DNA from: an uncultured Bacteroidales bacterium
GTDB lineage: Bacteria > Bacteroidota > Bacteroidia > Bacteroidales > F082
Direction: 5' to 3'
Length of the DNA: 36,715 nucleotides
Assembly: GCA_905236635.1 (NCBI GenBank)
Contig: CAJOCJ010000019.1
Span: 1-36,715 of the forward strand
Below the pieces are notes generated by a model. It saw nothing but the letters and a program-made list of their open reading frames with translations, was not told the origin of the DNA and ran no database searches. How positions within the stretch are numbered: position 1 is the first letter of the stretch; every line of letters starts with the position of its first letter. The translations under genes and the position numbers were made by a program. This document shows positions 8,038 to 15,466 of this stretch, piece by piece.

Positions 8038-8045
8038 TATTTTTG
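8038..8045 (+). promoter_or_regulatory. -7 promoter box of ssb-gldE-gldD
   Basis: TATTTTTG is a perfect TAnnTTTG match 41 nt upstream of the ssb ATG at 8087. No clear -33 TTTG is visible in the T-rich DNA before it. The box lies inside the upstream in-frame extension of ssb, so the later ATG is the start. Confidence 0.6.
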
Positions 8046-8086
8046 CATTATTAATTTATAGGTATATTGAGTTAAATTTTAGAGCT

Positions 8087-8572
8087 ATGGCAAGTTTAAA
8101 CAAAGTTATTTTAATTGGTAATTTGGGTAAAGACCCGGAAGTCATCTCTTTCGACAACGGGACAAAGAAAATGACAGTATCTCTCGCAACAACAGAACGC
8201 TATCGCGACCGCGACGGCAACTGGCAGGAACAGACCGAATGGCATAACCTCGTCAGCTGGGGCGCTCTCGCACAAGATATCTTTGAAAAACGCCGCAACT
8301 ATGTGAAAGGCGACCAGATGTATGTCGAAGGCAGAATTAGATCACGTCAATTTGTTGACAACCAGAATGTTACACGGCATATCACCGAGATTATCGTCGA
8401 TAAGATGATGAGCCTCAGCGGCAACCGCCCGCAACAGCAAAACCCTAACGCATCGTATAACGCCTACGCGGCGCCACAACAACCACAACAACAGCCTCAG
8501 CCGCAATACCAGGCACCAGCCGAGGCCCCGATGCCGTCACAAGACTATAACGGCGACGACCTTCCATTCTAA
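8087..8572 (+). CDS. ssb: Single-stranded DNA-binding protein
   Basis: A 161-residue SSB. Residues 1-105 form the OB fold (MASLNKVILIGNLGKDPEV at the start, then WHNLVSWGALAQ). A flexible Gln/Pro-rich linker follows (about 115-150), and the acidic tip DDLPF recruits replication and repair partners. The open frame extends upstream to 7940, but the extra part is low-complexity and contains the promoter; the ATG at 8087 gives the universal M-A-S-L-N-K start. gldE begins 3 nt after the stop, a gene order (ssb-gldE-gldD) familiar from Bacteroidetes. Confidence 0.97.
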   Translation: MASLNKVILIGNLGKDPEVISFDNGTKKMTVSLATTERYRDRDGNWQEQTEWHNLVSWGALAQDIFEKRRNYVKGDQMYVEGRIRSRQFVDNQNVTRHITEIIVDKMMSLSGNRPQQQNPNASYNAYAAPQQPQQQPQPQYQAPAEAPMPSQDYNGDDLPF

Positions 8573-8575
8573 GCC

Positions 8576-9886
8576 ATGACAGACGTCCCGTTTTTTATCG
8601 GCATCGACACGGTGACGATAGTTTGTCTCGTCATACTGTGCATACTGCTGCTCTTCTCCGCACTCGCCTCAGCAAGCGAGACGGCGTTCTTTTCGCTCCT
8701 GCCAAACGACATCAACGACATGGAGAACTCCGACCGCCGCTCCGACAGGCTCGTGCTCGAGTTGCGTAACAAGCCGAAGCACTTTCTTGCTACCATATTG
8801 ATAACCAACAACTTGGTAAACGTCACCATCACCATCTTCTCGGTTTACATCATGTCGAGGATGTTTAACCTGGAAACCAACCCGGTATGGGCGTTTATCA
8901 TCGACGTGGTAATCGTCACCTCACTGCTCCTCATCTTCGGCGAGATGATACCCAAAATCACAGCAGCCAAAAGAGCTCGCCAGCTGTCGACATCGATGGC
9001 ACCAACGATAAAAGTGCTCATGGTGGTGTTCAAACCCCTCGCCAACCTTCTGGTGAAGTCCACCGCAGTGATCGACAAACGGCTCGCAAAGAAAAACGCT
9101 AACCCGCTGTCAATAAGCGACTTGACTACGGCTGTCGATATCACCACGGCAGAGGAGACACCCGACGAGGAACGCTCTATGCTCCAAGGCATAGCCACCT
9201 TCGGCGAGAAAGAGGTGAGCGACATCATGCAGCCTCGTGTGCAGTTGTTTGCAATAAAACACACCACGAAGTTTGACCATCTTATTGAGCTTATCATCGA
9301 AAACGGATTCTCGAGAATCCCAGTGTATGAAGAGACTCTCGACGAGATAAAAGGCATCTTGTATGTCAAGGACCTCCTGCCGCATCTCGAAGATCACGAC
9401 TTCCAATGGCAGAACCTGCTCCGTCCGGCTTTCTTCGTGCCTGAAAACAAGAAAATCAACGACCTGTTCCAGGATTTCCGCGCCAAGAAGATACATATCG
9501 CCATCGTCGTCGATGAATACGGCGGCACCTCGGGCCTCGTCACCATGGAAGACATCCTCGAGGAGATAGTGGGCGACATCAGCGACGAATTCGACACCGT
9601 AACGGAAAATAAGAACTATAAGAAACTTAACGATAAGACATATATCTTCCAAGCTCAGACGAGTCTGGTCGACTTCTGTAAGGTATTCGACATCAATGAG
9701 TTATATTTTGAAGATATAAAAGGCGAGTCCGACACGCTGGCTGGTCTCATCCTCGAGATGGAAGGCCGCATACCGCACGCCGGCTTCTCCACCTCGTATA
9801 AGGAGTTTGTGTTTAAGATAGAGAAAGCCGACAAGCGACGTATCATAGAAATAAAGGTGATATATAATGAGAAGGACGACGAATAA
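8576..9886 (+). CDS. gldE: Gliding motility-associated protein GldE (CNNM/CorC-type CBS protein)
   Basis: A 436-residue membrane protein with an N-terminal DUF21/CNNM membrane domain (hydrophobic segments near 12-32, 70-92 and 98-120). Two CBS domains follow (about 205-325; note MQPRVQLFAI and the VVDEYGGTSGLVTMEDILEE motif), then a C-terminal CorC/HlyC transporter-associated domain (about 345-430). The fold is that of CorC/HlyC-type ion-homeostasis proteins. The position between ssb and gldD identifies it as GldE, needed in flavobacteria for gliding and linked to T9SS function. The start is 3 nt after the ssb stop, and the gene overlaps gldD by 20 nt. Confidence 0.92.
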   Translation: MTDVPFFIGIDTVTIVCLVILCILLLFSALASASETAFFSLLPNDINDMENSDRRSDRLVLELRNKPKHFLATILITNNLVNVTITIFSVYIMSRMFNLETNPVWAFIIDVVIVTSLLLIFGEMIPKITAAKRARQLSTSMAPTIKVLMVVFKPLANLLVKSTAVIDKRLAKKNANPLSISDLTTAVDITTAEETPDEERSMLQGIATFGEKEVSDIMQPRVQLFAIKHTTKFDHLIELIIENGFSRIPVYEETLDEIKGILYVKDLLPHLEDHDFQWQNLLRPAFFVPENKKINDLFQDFRAKKIHIAIVVDEYGGTSGLVTMEDILEEIVGDISDEFDTVTENKNYKKLNDKTYIFQAQTSLVDFCKVFDINELYFEDIKGESDTLAGLILEMEGRIPHAGFSTSYKEFVFKIEKADKRRIIEIKVIYNEKDDE

Positions 9887-10448
9887 CATATTGGCGCTTA
9901 TGCTCCTCCTGCTGGCTACGGCGTGCGGTGACCATAACCCGCAACCGAAGCCGCGTGGCTATTTCCGTATCGACCTGCCTGAAAAACAATATGTTACGCT
10001 CGACACCATGCGTTATTACAGTTTCGAATATCCTGTTTACGCTACAATCACCCCCGACAGCTACTCGCCCGATGAGAAAGACTGGGTTAACGTGGAGTTT
10101 CCAGCATTTAAAGGCACTATACATATCTCATATAAACATGTGGATGGCAACCTGTCGGGATATGTCGAGGATGCTTATCGTATGATAGTCAAACATATAG
10201 AGAAAGCCACGGGCATCCGCGACAGCCTCATTGTCAACAAAGATAAAGACGTCTATGGCCTGATGTATTTCCTCGAAGGCGAGGGAGTGGCGTCACCAAT
10301 GCAGTTCTATATCACCGACAGCACCCGGCATTTCCTGCGTGGCTCGCTTTACTTCAACGTTTATCCTAACAACGACTCGCTTCAGCCTGTCATATCGTTT
10401 ATCACCGACGATGTAAGGCATCTCATTAACACATTTGAATGGAAATAA
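9867..10448 (+). CDS. gldD: Gliding motility lipoprotein GldD
   Basis: A 193-residue lipoprotein. The signal peptide ends in LLLLATAC, giving a lipidated Cys near residue 20. The mature part starts with the family hallmark PKPRGYFRIDLPEKQY, followed by an alpha/beta domain without catalytic motifs. GldD is required for gliding in Flavobacterium and is associated with T9SS and envelope assembly; in non-gliding Bacteroidales it is retained, presumably for secretion. The start overlaps the end of gldE by 20 nt, indicating coupling. The two T9SS-tailed proteins elsewhere in the window are consistent with an active T9SS. Confidence 0.93.
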   Translation: MRRTTNNILALMLLLLATACGDHNPQPKPRGYFRIDLPEKQYVTLDTMRYYSFEYPVYATITPDSYSPDEKDWVNVEFPAFKGTIHISYKHVDGNLSGYVEDAYRMIVKHIEKATGIRDSLIVNKDKDVYGLMYFLEGEGVASPMQFYITDSTRHFLRGSLYFNVYPNNDSLQPVISFITDDVRHLINTFEWK

Positions 10449-10459
10449 CACTTGAGAAT

Positions 10460-12115
10460 ATGAAAAAGATATACCTGCTTCTTATAACCATATTATTGAC
10501 AATCACTGGCGCAGCCCAGAAACAGAACTATAGCGGAATGATTTCGCAGGGCGAAGACGGTGAGTATTTCTATATGCGTAGCTCGTTGGAGATGGTTTAT
10601 ATCGACCAGGATGACTTCCCGAATAAGAATGTGGTTGACATGTCGTGGAACAACTATATGGACCCGAACAAGAACTTCCCAAATCAATATAACAAGCATG
10701 GAGCCGATATCGGAATAGTGCCGTTGGGTGGCAATTCGGAGGTCGACGACGACAAGATGGCACAGCTTATTCTCAGTTATATCGACAGAAATAAGGTCGC
10801 CAACAAACTGGTGATGCGATGGTTCGACTATAATCCGTATGGAGACGTTGCATATGATGTCGAGGACCCGGAGAATCCTGATGCCATGATAAGCATGGGG
10901 ACCATCTTCGAAAGAGGCTATTATACAGTGAATGCCGGTGATGAGAATGTGCAGATGTCGGCCCTGAAACGTGACCGCGACACTCAGATCAAGGATTTGT
11001 CGATGAAGCTCATCCCGTTTACCTTCATGACATTTACCAAGTTCGACTTTTATGAAAATGAGCCTGTCGCAAGGGGTGTCAGAGATGCCGCCATCAACGT
11101 GGCTGCCGCCACATATCAGACACAAATAAAAAATGGTAAAGACCAGAAGACGGCAAAGCTGTTTTATGAATTGGCAGTAGGAGCTGCCAATGCTGCCTAC
11201 GCTGCCACAAAAGACGGATATACACTGAAGTCAAACACATGGCTTTACAAGCTGGTATGGGATGAGAAGACTGAGGCATATTTCAATAGCGAGGTGCTTG
11301 CAAACCCAAGTCTGCTTGAGACCAGCGACAAGTTTAAGATGGAATATGTCGACCATCAGGATAACAAAAGTACCGTGATCATCTCCATAACAAGGAGTTT
11401 CGAGGAGATCATCAACCTCACCATGGTGAGAAACCTCAATAAGGTCTTCGACAAACTCCAGGATCGCAACGACGTGTTCAAGGTGTGGACGCCGCTCTTG
11501 GATTTTTATAGCCTTGTCAGTCCGAACCTGTCGGCGCCGCTATATTACGACGGCAAGAACATCACCGCGGATATCGGCACCAAGGAAGGATTGCGTGGAG
11601 GCGAGCAGTTTGCCGTTGTCGATGAAGACGGCAATTTCTACGGTTACGTCATTGCAGAGCCGGGTATGGTGTGGGACAACGACGATGATAGCGGCGCCGA
11701 CGCACAGCGTTACTATGAGCCGCAGGTCGATAAGAAAGGCAACCCCGTGACTTGCACCACCTTCAAAGGAAAGATTAAAGACATGCGCTCCGGACTGATG
11801 ATTACCAACCCCATGCCGTCGAAACAGTCCAGAATAGCTGCACGTATCGGCACCAAAGAAGGAGTGGAGCCTAACGACGCCTATGCGGTATATCAATACG
11901 ACGTCCAAGAGGACAAGCTCATCAAAAAAGGCGTCGTCCACGCGGTGAAAGGCGAGATATGGGACAACGTCTATTATAACAACAGAAACGCTACTGGCGA
12001 ACCAACACAAGGTGAGCTGAAAAGCCGCGGAAAAGACGGACTTCGCAACACCGAGACGCTGTTTAAAGGCAGCTGCAAAATCCAGCCTGGAATGTTTTTA
12101 AGAAAGGCTCATTAG
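10460..12115 (+). CDS. Secreted protein of unknown function with a duplicated C-terminal module
   Basis: A 551-residue protein starting at MKKIYLLLITILLTITGAAQ (signal peptide, cleavage near residue 20). An in-frame ATG at 10439 overlaps gldD but would add charged residues before the signal, so 10460 is preferred. I do not recognise the family. The middle region (about 150-260) is helical and Ala-rich. The C-terminal part holds two related modules: one starting IGTKEGLRGGEQFAVVDEDG and closing EPGMVWDN, and another starting IGTKEGVEPNDAYAVYQYD and closing VKGEIWDN, about 100 residues apart. Each looks like a small beta domain. No C-terminal T9SS tail is visible. It lies 11 nt after gldD, so it may belong to the ssb-gldE-gldD transcript. 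Confidence 0.85.
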   Translation: MKKIYLLLITILLTITGAAQKQNYSGMISQGEDGEYFYMRSSLEMVYIDQDDFPNKNVVDMSWNNYMDPNKNFPNQYNKHGADIGIVPLGGNSEVDDDKMAQLILSYIDRNKVANKLVMRWFDYNPYGDVAYDVEDPENPDAMISMGTIFERGYYTVNAGDENVQMSALKRDRDTQIKDLSMKLIPFTFMTFTKFDFYENEPVARGVRDAAINVAAATYQTQIKNGKDQKTAKLFYELAVGAANAAYAATKDGYTLKSNTWLYKLVWDEKTEAYFNSEVLANPSLLETSDKFKMEYVDHQDNKSTVIISITRSFEEIINLTMVRNLNKVFDKLQDRNDVFKVWTPLLDFYSLVSPNLSAPLYYDGKNITADIGTKEGLRGGEQFAVVDEDGNFYGYVIAEPGMVWDNDDDSGADAQRYYEPQVDKKGNPVTCTTFKGKIKDMRSGLMITNPMPSKQSRIAARIGTKEGVEPNDAYAVYQYDVQEDKLIKKGVVHAVKGEIWDNVYYNNRNATGEPTQGELKSRGKDGLRNTETLFKGSCKIQPGMFLRKAH

Positions 12116-12145
12116 TCTAAAAAATCTCTTTTTTTCAAAAAAATC

Positions 12146-12177
12146 TTGTATTTTTCGAAAAAAAAGACGTATTTTTG
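12146..12177 (+). promoter_or_regulatory. Promoter of corA
   Basis: TATTTTTG (12170-12177) is a perfect -7 box, with TTG at 12146-12148 as the -33 element. It lies in A/T-rich DNA about 63 nt upstream of the corA ATG, after the end of the preceding gene. Confidence 0.62.
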
Positions 12178-12240
12178 CACGTTTTTATCAAAAACATAAT
12201 CGAATGTAGAATATTTTTTAAATAAAGAAAGGGGGACAGC

Positions 12241-13164
12241 ATGATTGAGACTCTGACAATCGGCTCGCTGAAATGGCGTCATGTGACGAATCCGGCGGAA
12301 GAAGACTTTAAATTTTTGAAAGAAAAGTTCCATTTTCACCCCTTGGACATTGAAGACTGTAAGTCGGTCAACCAACGTCCGAAAATAGATATCTACGACG
12401 ATTATTACTTCCTGATTCTTCAGTATCCTAACTTTGACCGTCAGAATAAGTTCATCAAGACCAAAGAGGTGAAGTTCTTCTGGGGCAAGGATTATATCAT
12501 CACTATCGAGAAATCGCCTTGGTACGTGAGCCAGCTCTTCAACGAATATGAGGAGCGCGACATGAAGGAACTCGAGGAGAACCTCAAGACCTCTGATATC
12601 TTGCTGTACCGTATCTTCGAAAAGCTGATGATGGAGTCACTCTACTTATTAAAAAAGGTGGGATTGGATCTCGAGTTGATAAACCGTGAGCTTTTTGGCA
12701 CGAAACAAGTCAAGATTATCGAGAGAATCAGTGTTACAAGAAAGAACATCATCACGATAAACACTTTGTTCAAGCCTCAGCTGAGGGTGTTCCACTCCTT
12801 CGAGACAGGTCAGATCCGTGGTTTCGGCGATTTGGAATACATGGAAGACTACTGGGGCAATATCCTCGACTACTACCAGAAGGTATGGGATATGACGGAG
12901 GACTATGAAGACTTGATTGAGGGCTTGTCAAAGACGTTCGACTCGATGCAGACCAACAAGACCAACGAAATCATGAAGATCCTCACTCTGATTTCGTCGA
13001 TAATACTTCCTTTGACTTTTATCACAGGTATCTTCGGAATGAATGTGGTGTTCCCGTTCATCCCTGAAGGCTCTACCACTGCGATATGGATCATCGTGGG
13101 TGTGATGGCTGTGATGGGGGTGGGCCTCACTCTCTTGTTCCGTCACCGTAAATGGTGGTTTTAA
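12241..13164 (+). CDS. corA: CorA-family divalent cation (Mg2+) transporter
   Basis: A 307-residue CorA-family channel. A large cytoplasmic N-terminal domain (about 1-240) contains the funnel helices. The first transmembrane helix ends in the signature GMN at 266-268 (FGMNVVFPFIPEG), and the second helix (about 282-300) is followed by a basic C-terminal tail (RHRKWWF). GMN is the selectivity-filter motif of CorA. The gene has its own promoter. A purine-rich AAAGGGGGAC precedes the ATG by a few bases, unusual in this Shine-Dalgarno-poor window. Its TAA stop is followed almost at once by heptad array C. Confidence 0.93.
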   Translation: MIETLTIGSLKWRHVTNPAEEDFKFLKEKFHFHPLDIEDCKSVNQRPKIDIYDDYYFLILQYPNFDRQNKFIKTKEVKFFWGKDYIITIEKSPWYVSQLFNEYEERDMKELEENLKTSDILLYRIFEKLMMESLYLLKKVGLDLELINRELFGTKQVKIIERISVTRKNIITINTLFKPQLRVFHSFETGQIRGFGDLEYMEDYWGNILDYYQKVWDMTEDYEDLIEGLSKTFDSMQTNKTNEIMKILTLISSIILPLTFITGIFGMNVVFPFIPEGSTTAIWIIVGVMAVMGVGLTLLFRHRKWWF

Positions 13165-13167
13165 TTA

Positions 13168-13252
13168 GATAATAGATAAAAGAGTAAAGATAAAAGAAGA
13201 GCGCGAAGGAATTTTGGTCCGCATCGCGCTCTTTTATCGTTTATCTATAATC
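13168..13252. repeat. Heptad array C: inverted heptads flanking a GC hairpin
   Basis: The left arm is in perfect 7-nt register: GATAATA, GATAAAA, GAGTAAA, GATAAAA (13168-13195). The hairpin core is at 13199-13231. The right arm has the units in reverse: TTTTATC (13232-13238), GTTTATC, TATAATC (to 13252). The array starts 3 nt after the corA stop and ends a few bases before the stop of the convergent gene. The core aligns with that of array B (32 versus 33 nt, with shared GAGCG, TGGTC and TCGCGCTC). Confidence 0.82.
13197..13233. terminator. Bidirectional terminator between corA and the T9SS protein gene
   Basis: AAGAGCGCGA pairs with TCGCGCTCTT, a 10-bp stem, with T-rich DNA on the right and A-rich DNA on the left, so it can act on both converging transcripts. 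It is the core of heptad array C. Confidence 0.65.
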
Positions 13253-13257
13253 TTAGA

Positions 13258-15297
13258 TTACTTCACAATGACTTTAACTGTCTTGTTGAAGCCGTTAGCG
13301 TTGACTGAGCAGAAGTAAACGCCGCTGCCAAGTTCGTTGACGTTGATCTGGGTGTTGTTAACACCTGTTGTCACGTTAACGGTCTTGTTCATGACATTCT
13401 GACCCGTGATGTTGTAGATGTTGATTGTCATCTCTGATGCCATTGCAGCATTGATTTCGAGATTCATGACATCTGTTGCAGGGTTAGGATATGCACGGAC
13501 GCTTGTCATTGGGTTAACCACTTCAGCGATGCCGACACCACCTGCAGGGACAACTCTGATAGCAAAGATAGTGTTGTCTGTCATAACACCACCGTTGCTG
13601 GTCGGATATGAGTCGCTGATGTCGAGGTACAAGCCTTGGTTTAAGTCGCAGCTGTATGAGAAGAAGAATTCTCCGTTATAGCAGTTAGGAGCTGCTACAG
13701 TTGCATAAGCCTCGTCGTATGAGTGTTCGAAGTATTCCATAAGGTCGATAACATTATCATCGCTCCATTCGCCGTCAGCCATTTTGTATTGAACGAAAGC
13801 GGTTCTCATATGGAAATTAGCCTCGCTTAATCTTACTTCTGAATATGCGCAGAAGATGATGGCGATGTTGCCGTTGTTATCGATAGAAATGCTTGGCATT
13901 GTTGCCCAGCCGTTTGTTCTGTAGGACCATGTCAAACCTGTTACGTTGTCGAAGTTCACAGAGCCGTCACCGTCTTCGTCGACATAACCAAAGAGGTGGA
14001 GGTGCTCGTGACCATCAGCCTCTGCAAGTTCCCAGACACGCTCGTCGATATATGAGTGACCGACGCCGTCGGCTTCCCACTCAGGGTGAGCGGCGTCACC
14101 GCTGAAGTCGCCGAACAATGGGAGTTCGTGACCACCGCGCTCGTTTACGTATTCTGAGTTCCAGTAAACAAGACCGTAGCTCCAGACTGGCCAGTAAGTG
14201 TATGAGTCAGAATCAGCAGCTTGCCATGTGAACAGGTCGAATGTTGCGTGGACGACACCGTTGTCGTCGATGGTAAGGCTGTGCGAATTGCCTGAAGTGT
14301 GGATGGTGTCAACCATTCCTTCCGGATAATCGTCGAAATCGATGGCGTGGACTGCCTCGCCTTCTGTATTCAACTGCGGGAAAGGAGCGATGATCTGGCG
14401 TTCCCATGTCTCTCCGTTGTTGTGTGAAATCATGTAGAACACTTCGACTGTTTGTGCGCTGAACATAACAGCGACGTTGTCGCCGTTAGATGCCATGACA
14501 TAGTCATCAGCGCTGAGCTGGTTGCGGTATTCGCCGGCTGCATCGTTGTCAACACCTGGGAAATCGATGAGATCTGACACTTCCCATGCTGTTACGTCAT
14601 CACCATTACGTGTGATACGTGAATAATAGACGTGGTTGTCGTACGGAGCTGCACTGCCGATTTGTTTGCACATCACAACGTGGATGTATTCATCGTTAGG
14701 ACCGCTCACGACCACTCTTGGCCATGTTGGGCTGCCATCGGCTGCTCCCCAGTTCTTGACGAGTGTCCACTCGCCCTCGCCCTTTGTAGGACGATAGTAG
14801 AGGTTGACACCTGTAGCGTGTGAAGCTAAGAGCTCGCCGTCACCACATGGTGAAATTGACGGCCAACCAGACTTCATCGGTTCCTGACGTACTTCAGGCA
14901 TGTCGCCGATTTCGTGTCCGTTATAATAGTTGTAACCAGTACCACGATCAGGGAAGCTGGTGTTTCCTGAGTGATCCCATGTTGCAACAAATGATGCTGT
15001 TCCATCAGGCCATGTGGCGATACGGTTACCAAGGGCTGAGTTTGACTGGAGGTCATAGTTTGTGATCATGGCTTCCATTTCCTCGTATTGGTCAGCCGTT
15101 CTAGGTGCTGATTTTACAATTGACTGTGGCATTGTGAATGACATGCCATTGGCTTGTGTGCCGTCGGAGATTCTCTCAGCACTTGCCTTCTCAGCTGTAA
15201 AACTGATGTTTTTTGCATCATTGCTTACGCTGGTTCTCTGTGCAAATGCACTGAATCCCAACACAAGACCTAAAGTTAGTAAAAATACTTTTTTCAT
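13258..15297 (-). CDS. Secreted protein with T9SS type A sorting domain, function unknown
   Basis: A 679-residue secreted protein. The start at 15297 gives a clear signal peptide (MKKVFLLTLGLVLGFSAFAQ); the frame extends 19 codons further upstream, over the promoter, and was rejected. The body resembles a sialidase-like or BNR-type beta-propeller: repeated Ser/Asp-rich strands such as DDNGVVHATFD, SIDNNGNIAIIF, and S-x-N-x-G-E-T-W (SHNNGETWERQ). No catalytic set could be assigned. The final ~80 residues are a T9SS type A sorting domain, starting VRAYPNPATDVMNLEI and ending GVYFCSVNANGFNKTVKVIVK-like, which directs export by T9SS and cell-surface anchoring. It is transcribed alone from its own promoter. 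Confidence 0.9.
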   Translation of the reverse strand: MKKVFLLTLGLVLGFSAFAQRTSVSNDAKNISFTAEKASAERISDGTQANGMSFTMPQSIVKSAPRTADQYEEMEAMITNYDLQSNSALGNRIATWPDGTASFVATWDHSGNTSFPDRGTGYNYYNGHEIGDMPEVRQEPMKSGWPSISPCGDGELLASHATGVNLYYRPTKGEGEWTLVKNWGAADGSPTWPRVVVSGPNDEYIHVVMCKQIGSAAPYDNHVYYSRITRNGDDVTAWEVSDLIDFPGVDNDAAGEYRNQLSADDYVMASNGDNVAVMFSAQTVEVFYMISHNNGETWERQIIAPFPQLNTEGEAVHAIDFDDYPEGMVDTIHTSGNSHSLTIDDNGVVHATFDLFTWQAADSDSYTYWPVWSYGLVYWNSEYVNERGGHELPLFGDFSGDAAHPEWEADGVGHSYIDERVWELAEADGHEHLHLFGYVDEDGDGSVNFDNVTGLTWSYRTNGWATMPSISIDNNGNIAIIFCAYSEVRLSEANFHMRTAFVQYKMADGEWSDDNVIDLMEYFEHSYDEAYATVAAPNCYNGEFFFSYSCDLNQGLYLDISDSYPTSNGGVMTDNTIFAIRVVPAGGVGIAEVVNPMTSVRAYPNPATDVMNLEINAAMASEMTINIYNITGQNVMNKTVNVTTGVNNTQINVNELGSGVYFCSVNANGFNKTVKVIVK

Positions 15298-15351
15298 GCT
15301 TGTAGATTTTAAGTTGTTAATAATAATTGTCAATTCAATAGTTATTTTGTG

Positions 15352-15359
15352 CAAAGATA
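15352..15359 (-). promoter_or_regulatory. -7 promoter box of the T9SS cargo gene
   Basis: TATCTTTG on the minus strand is a perfect TAnnTTTG match, 54 nt upstream of the ATG at 15297. No -33 TTTG is visible at the expected distance. It is divergent from the GH92 promoter about 50 nt away. Confidence 0.55.
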
Positions 15360-15410
15360 CGTATTATTTTAATAGGTGCATCCATTTTTTATCAATTATT
15401 TTTAAATTTT

Positions 15411-15442
15411 TTGAAAAGATATATAAAAAAATAGTACTTTTA
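15411..15442 (+). promoter_or_regulatory. Promoter of the GH92 mannosidase gene
   Basis: TTG at 15411-15413 and TACTTTTA at 15435-15442 (one mismatch to TAnnTTTG), spaced 21 nt apart. The ATG is at 15467, giving a leader of about 15-20 nt. Confidence 0.5.
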
Positions 15443-15466
15443 CAAAGTGAAAAATTACTTAGTCAA

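Noticed and set aside
7940..8086. Upstream in-frame extension of ssb
   Set aside because: It is low-complexity, carries the -7 box at 8038-8045 and precedes the canonical MASLNK start at 8087.
12178..12240. Possible Mg2+ riboswitch before corA
   Set aside because: The leader is only about 55 nt and unstructured by eye.
15062..15466. Upstream extension of the GH92 frame
   Set aside because: It runs antisense through another gene's signal-peptide region and two promoters; the lipobox signal peptide begins at 15467.
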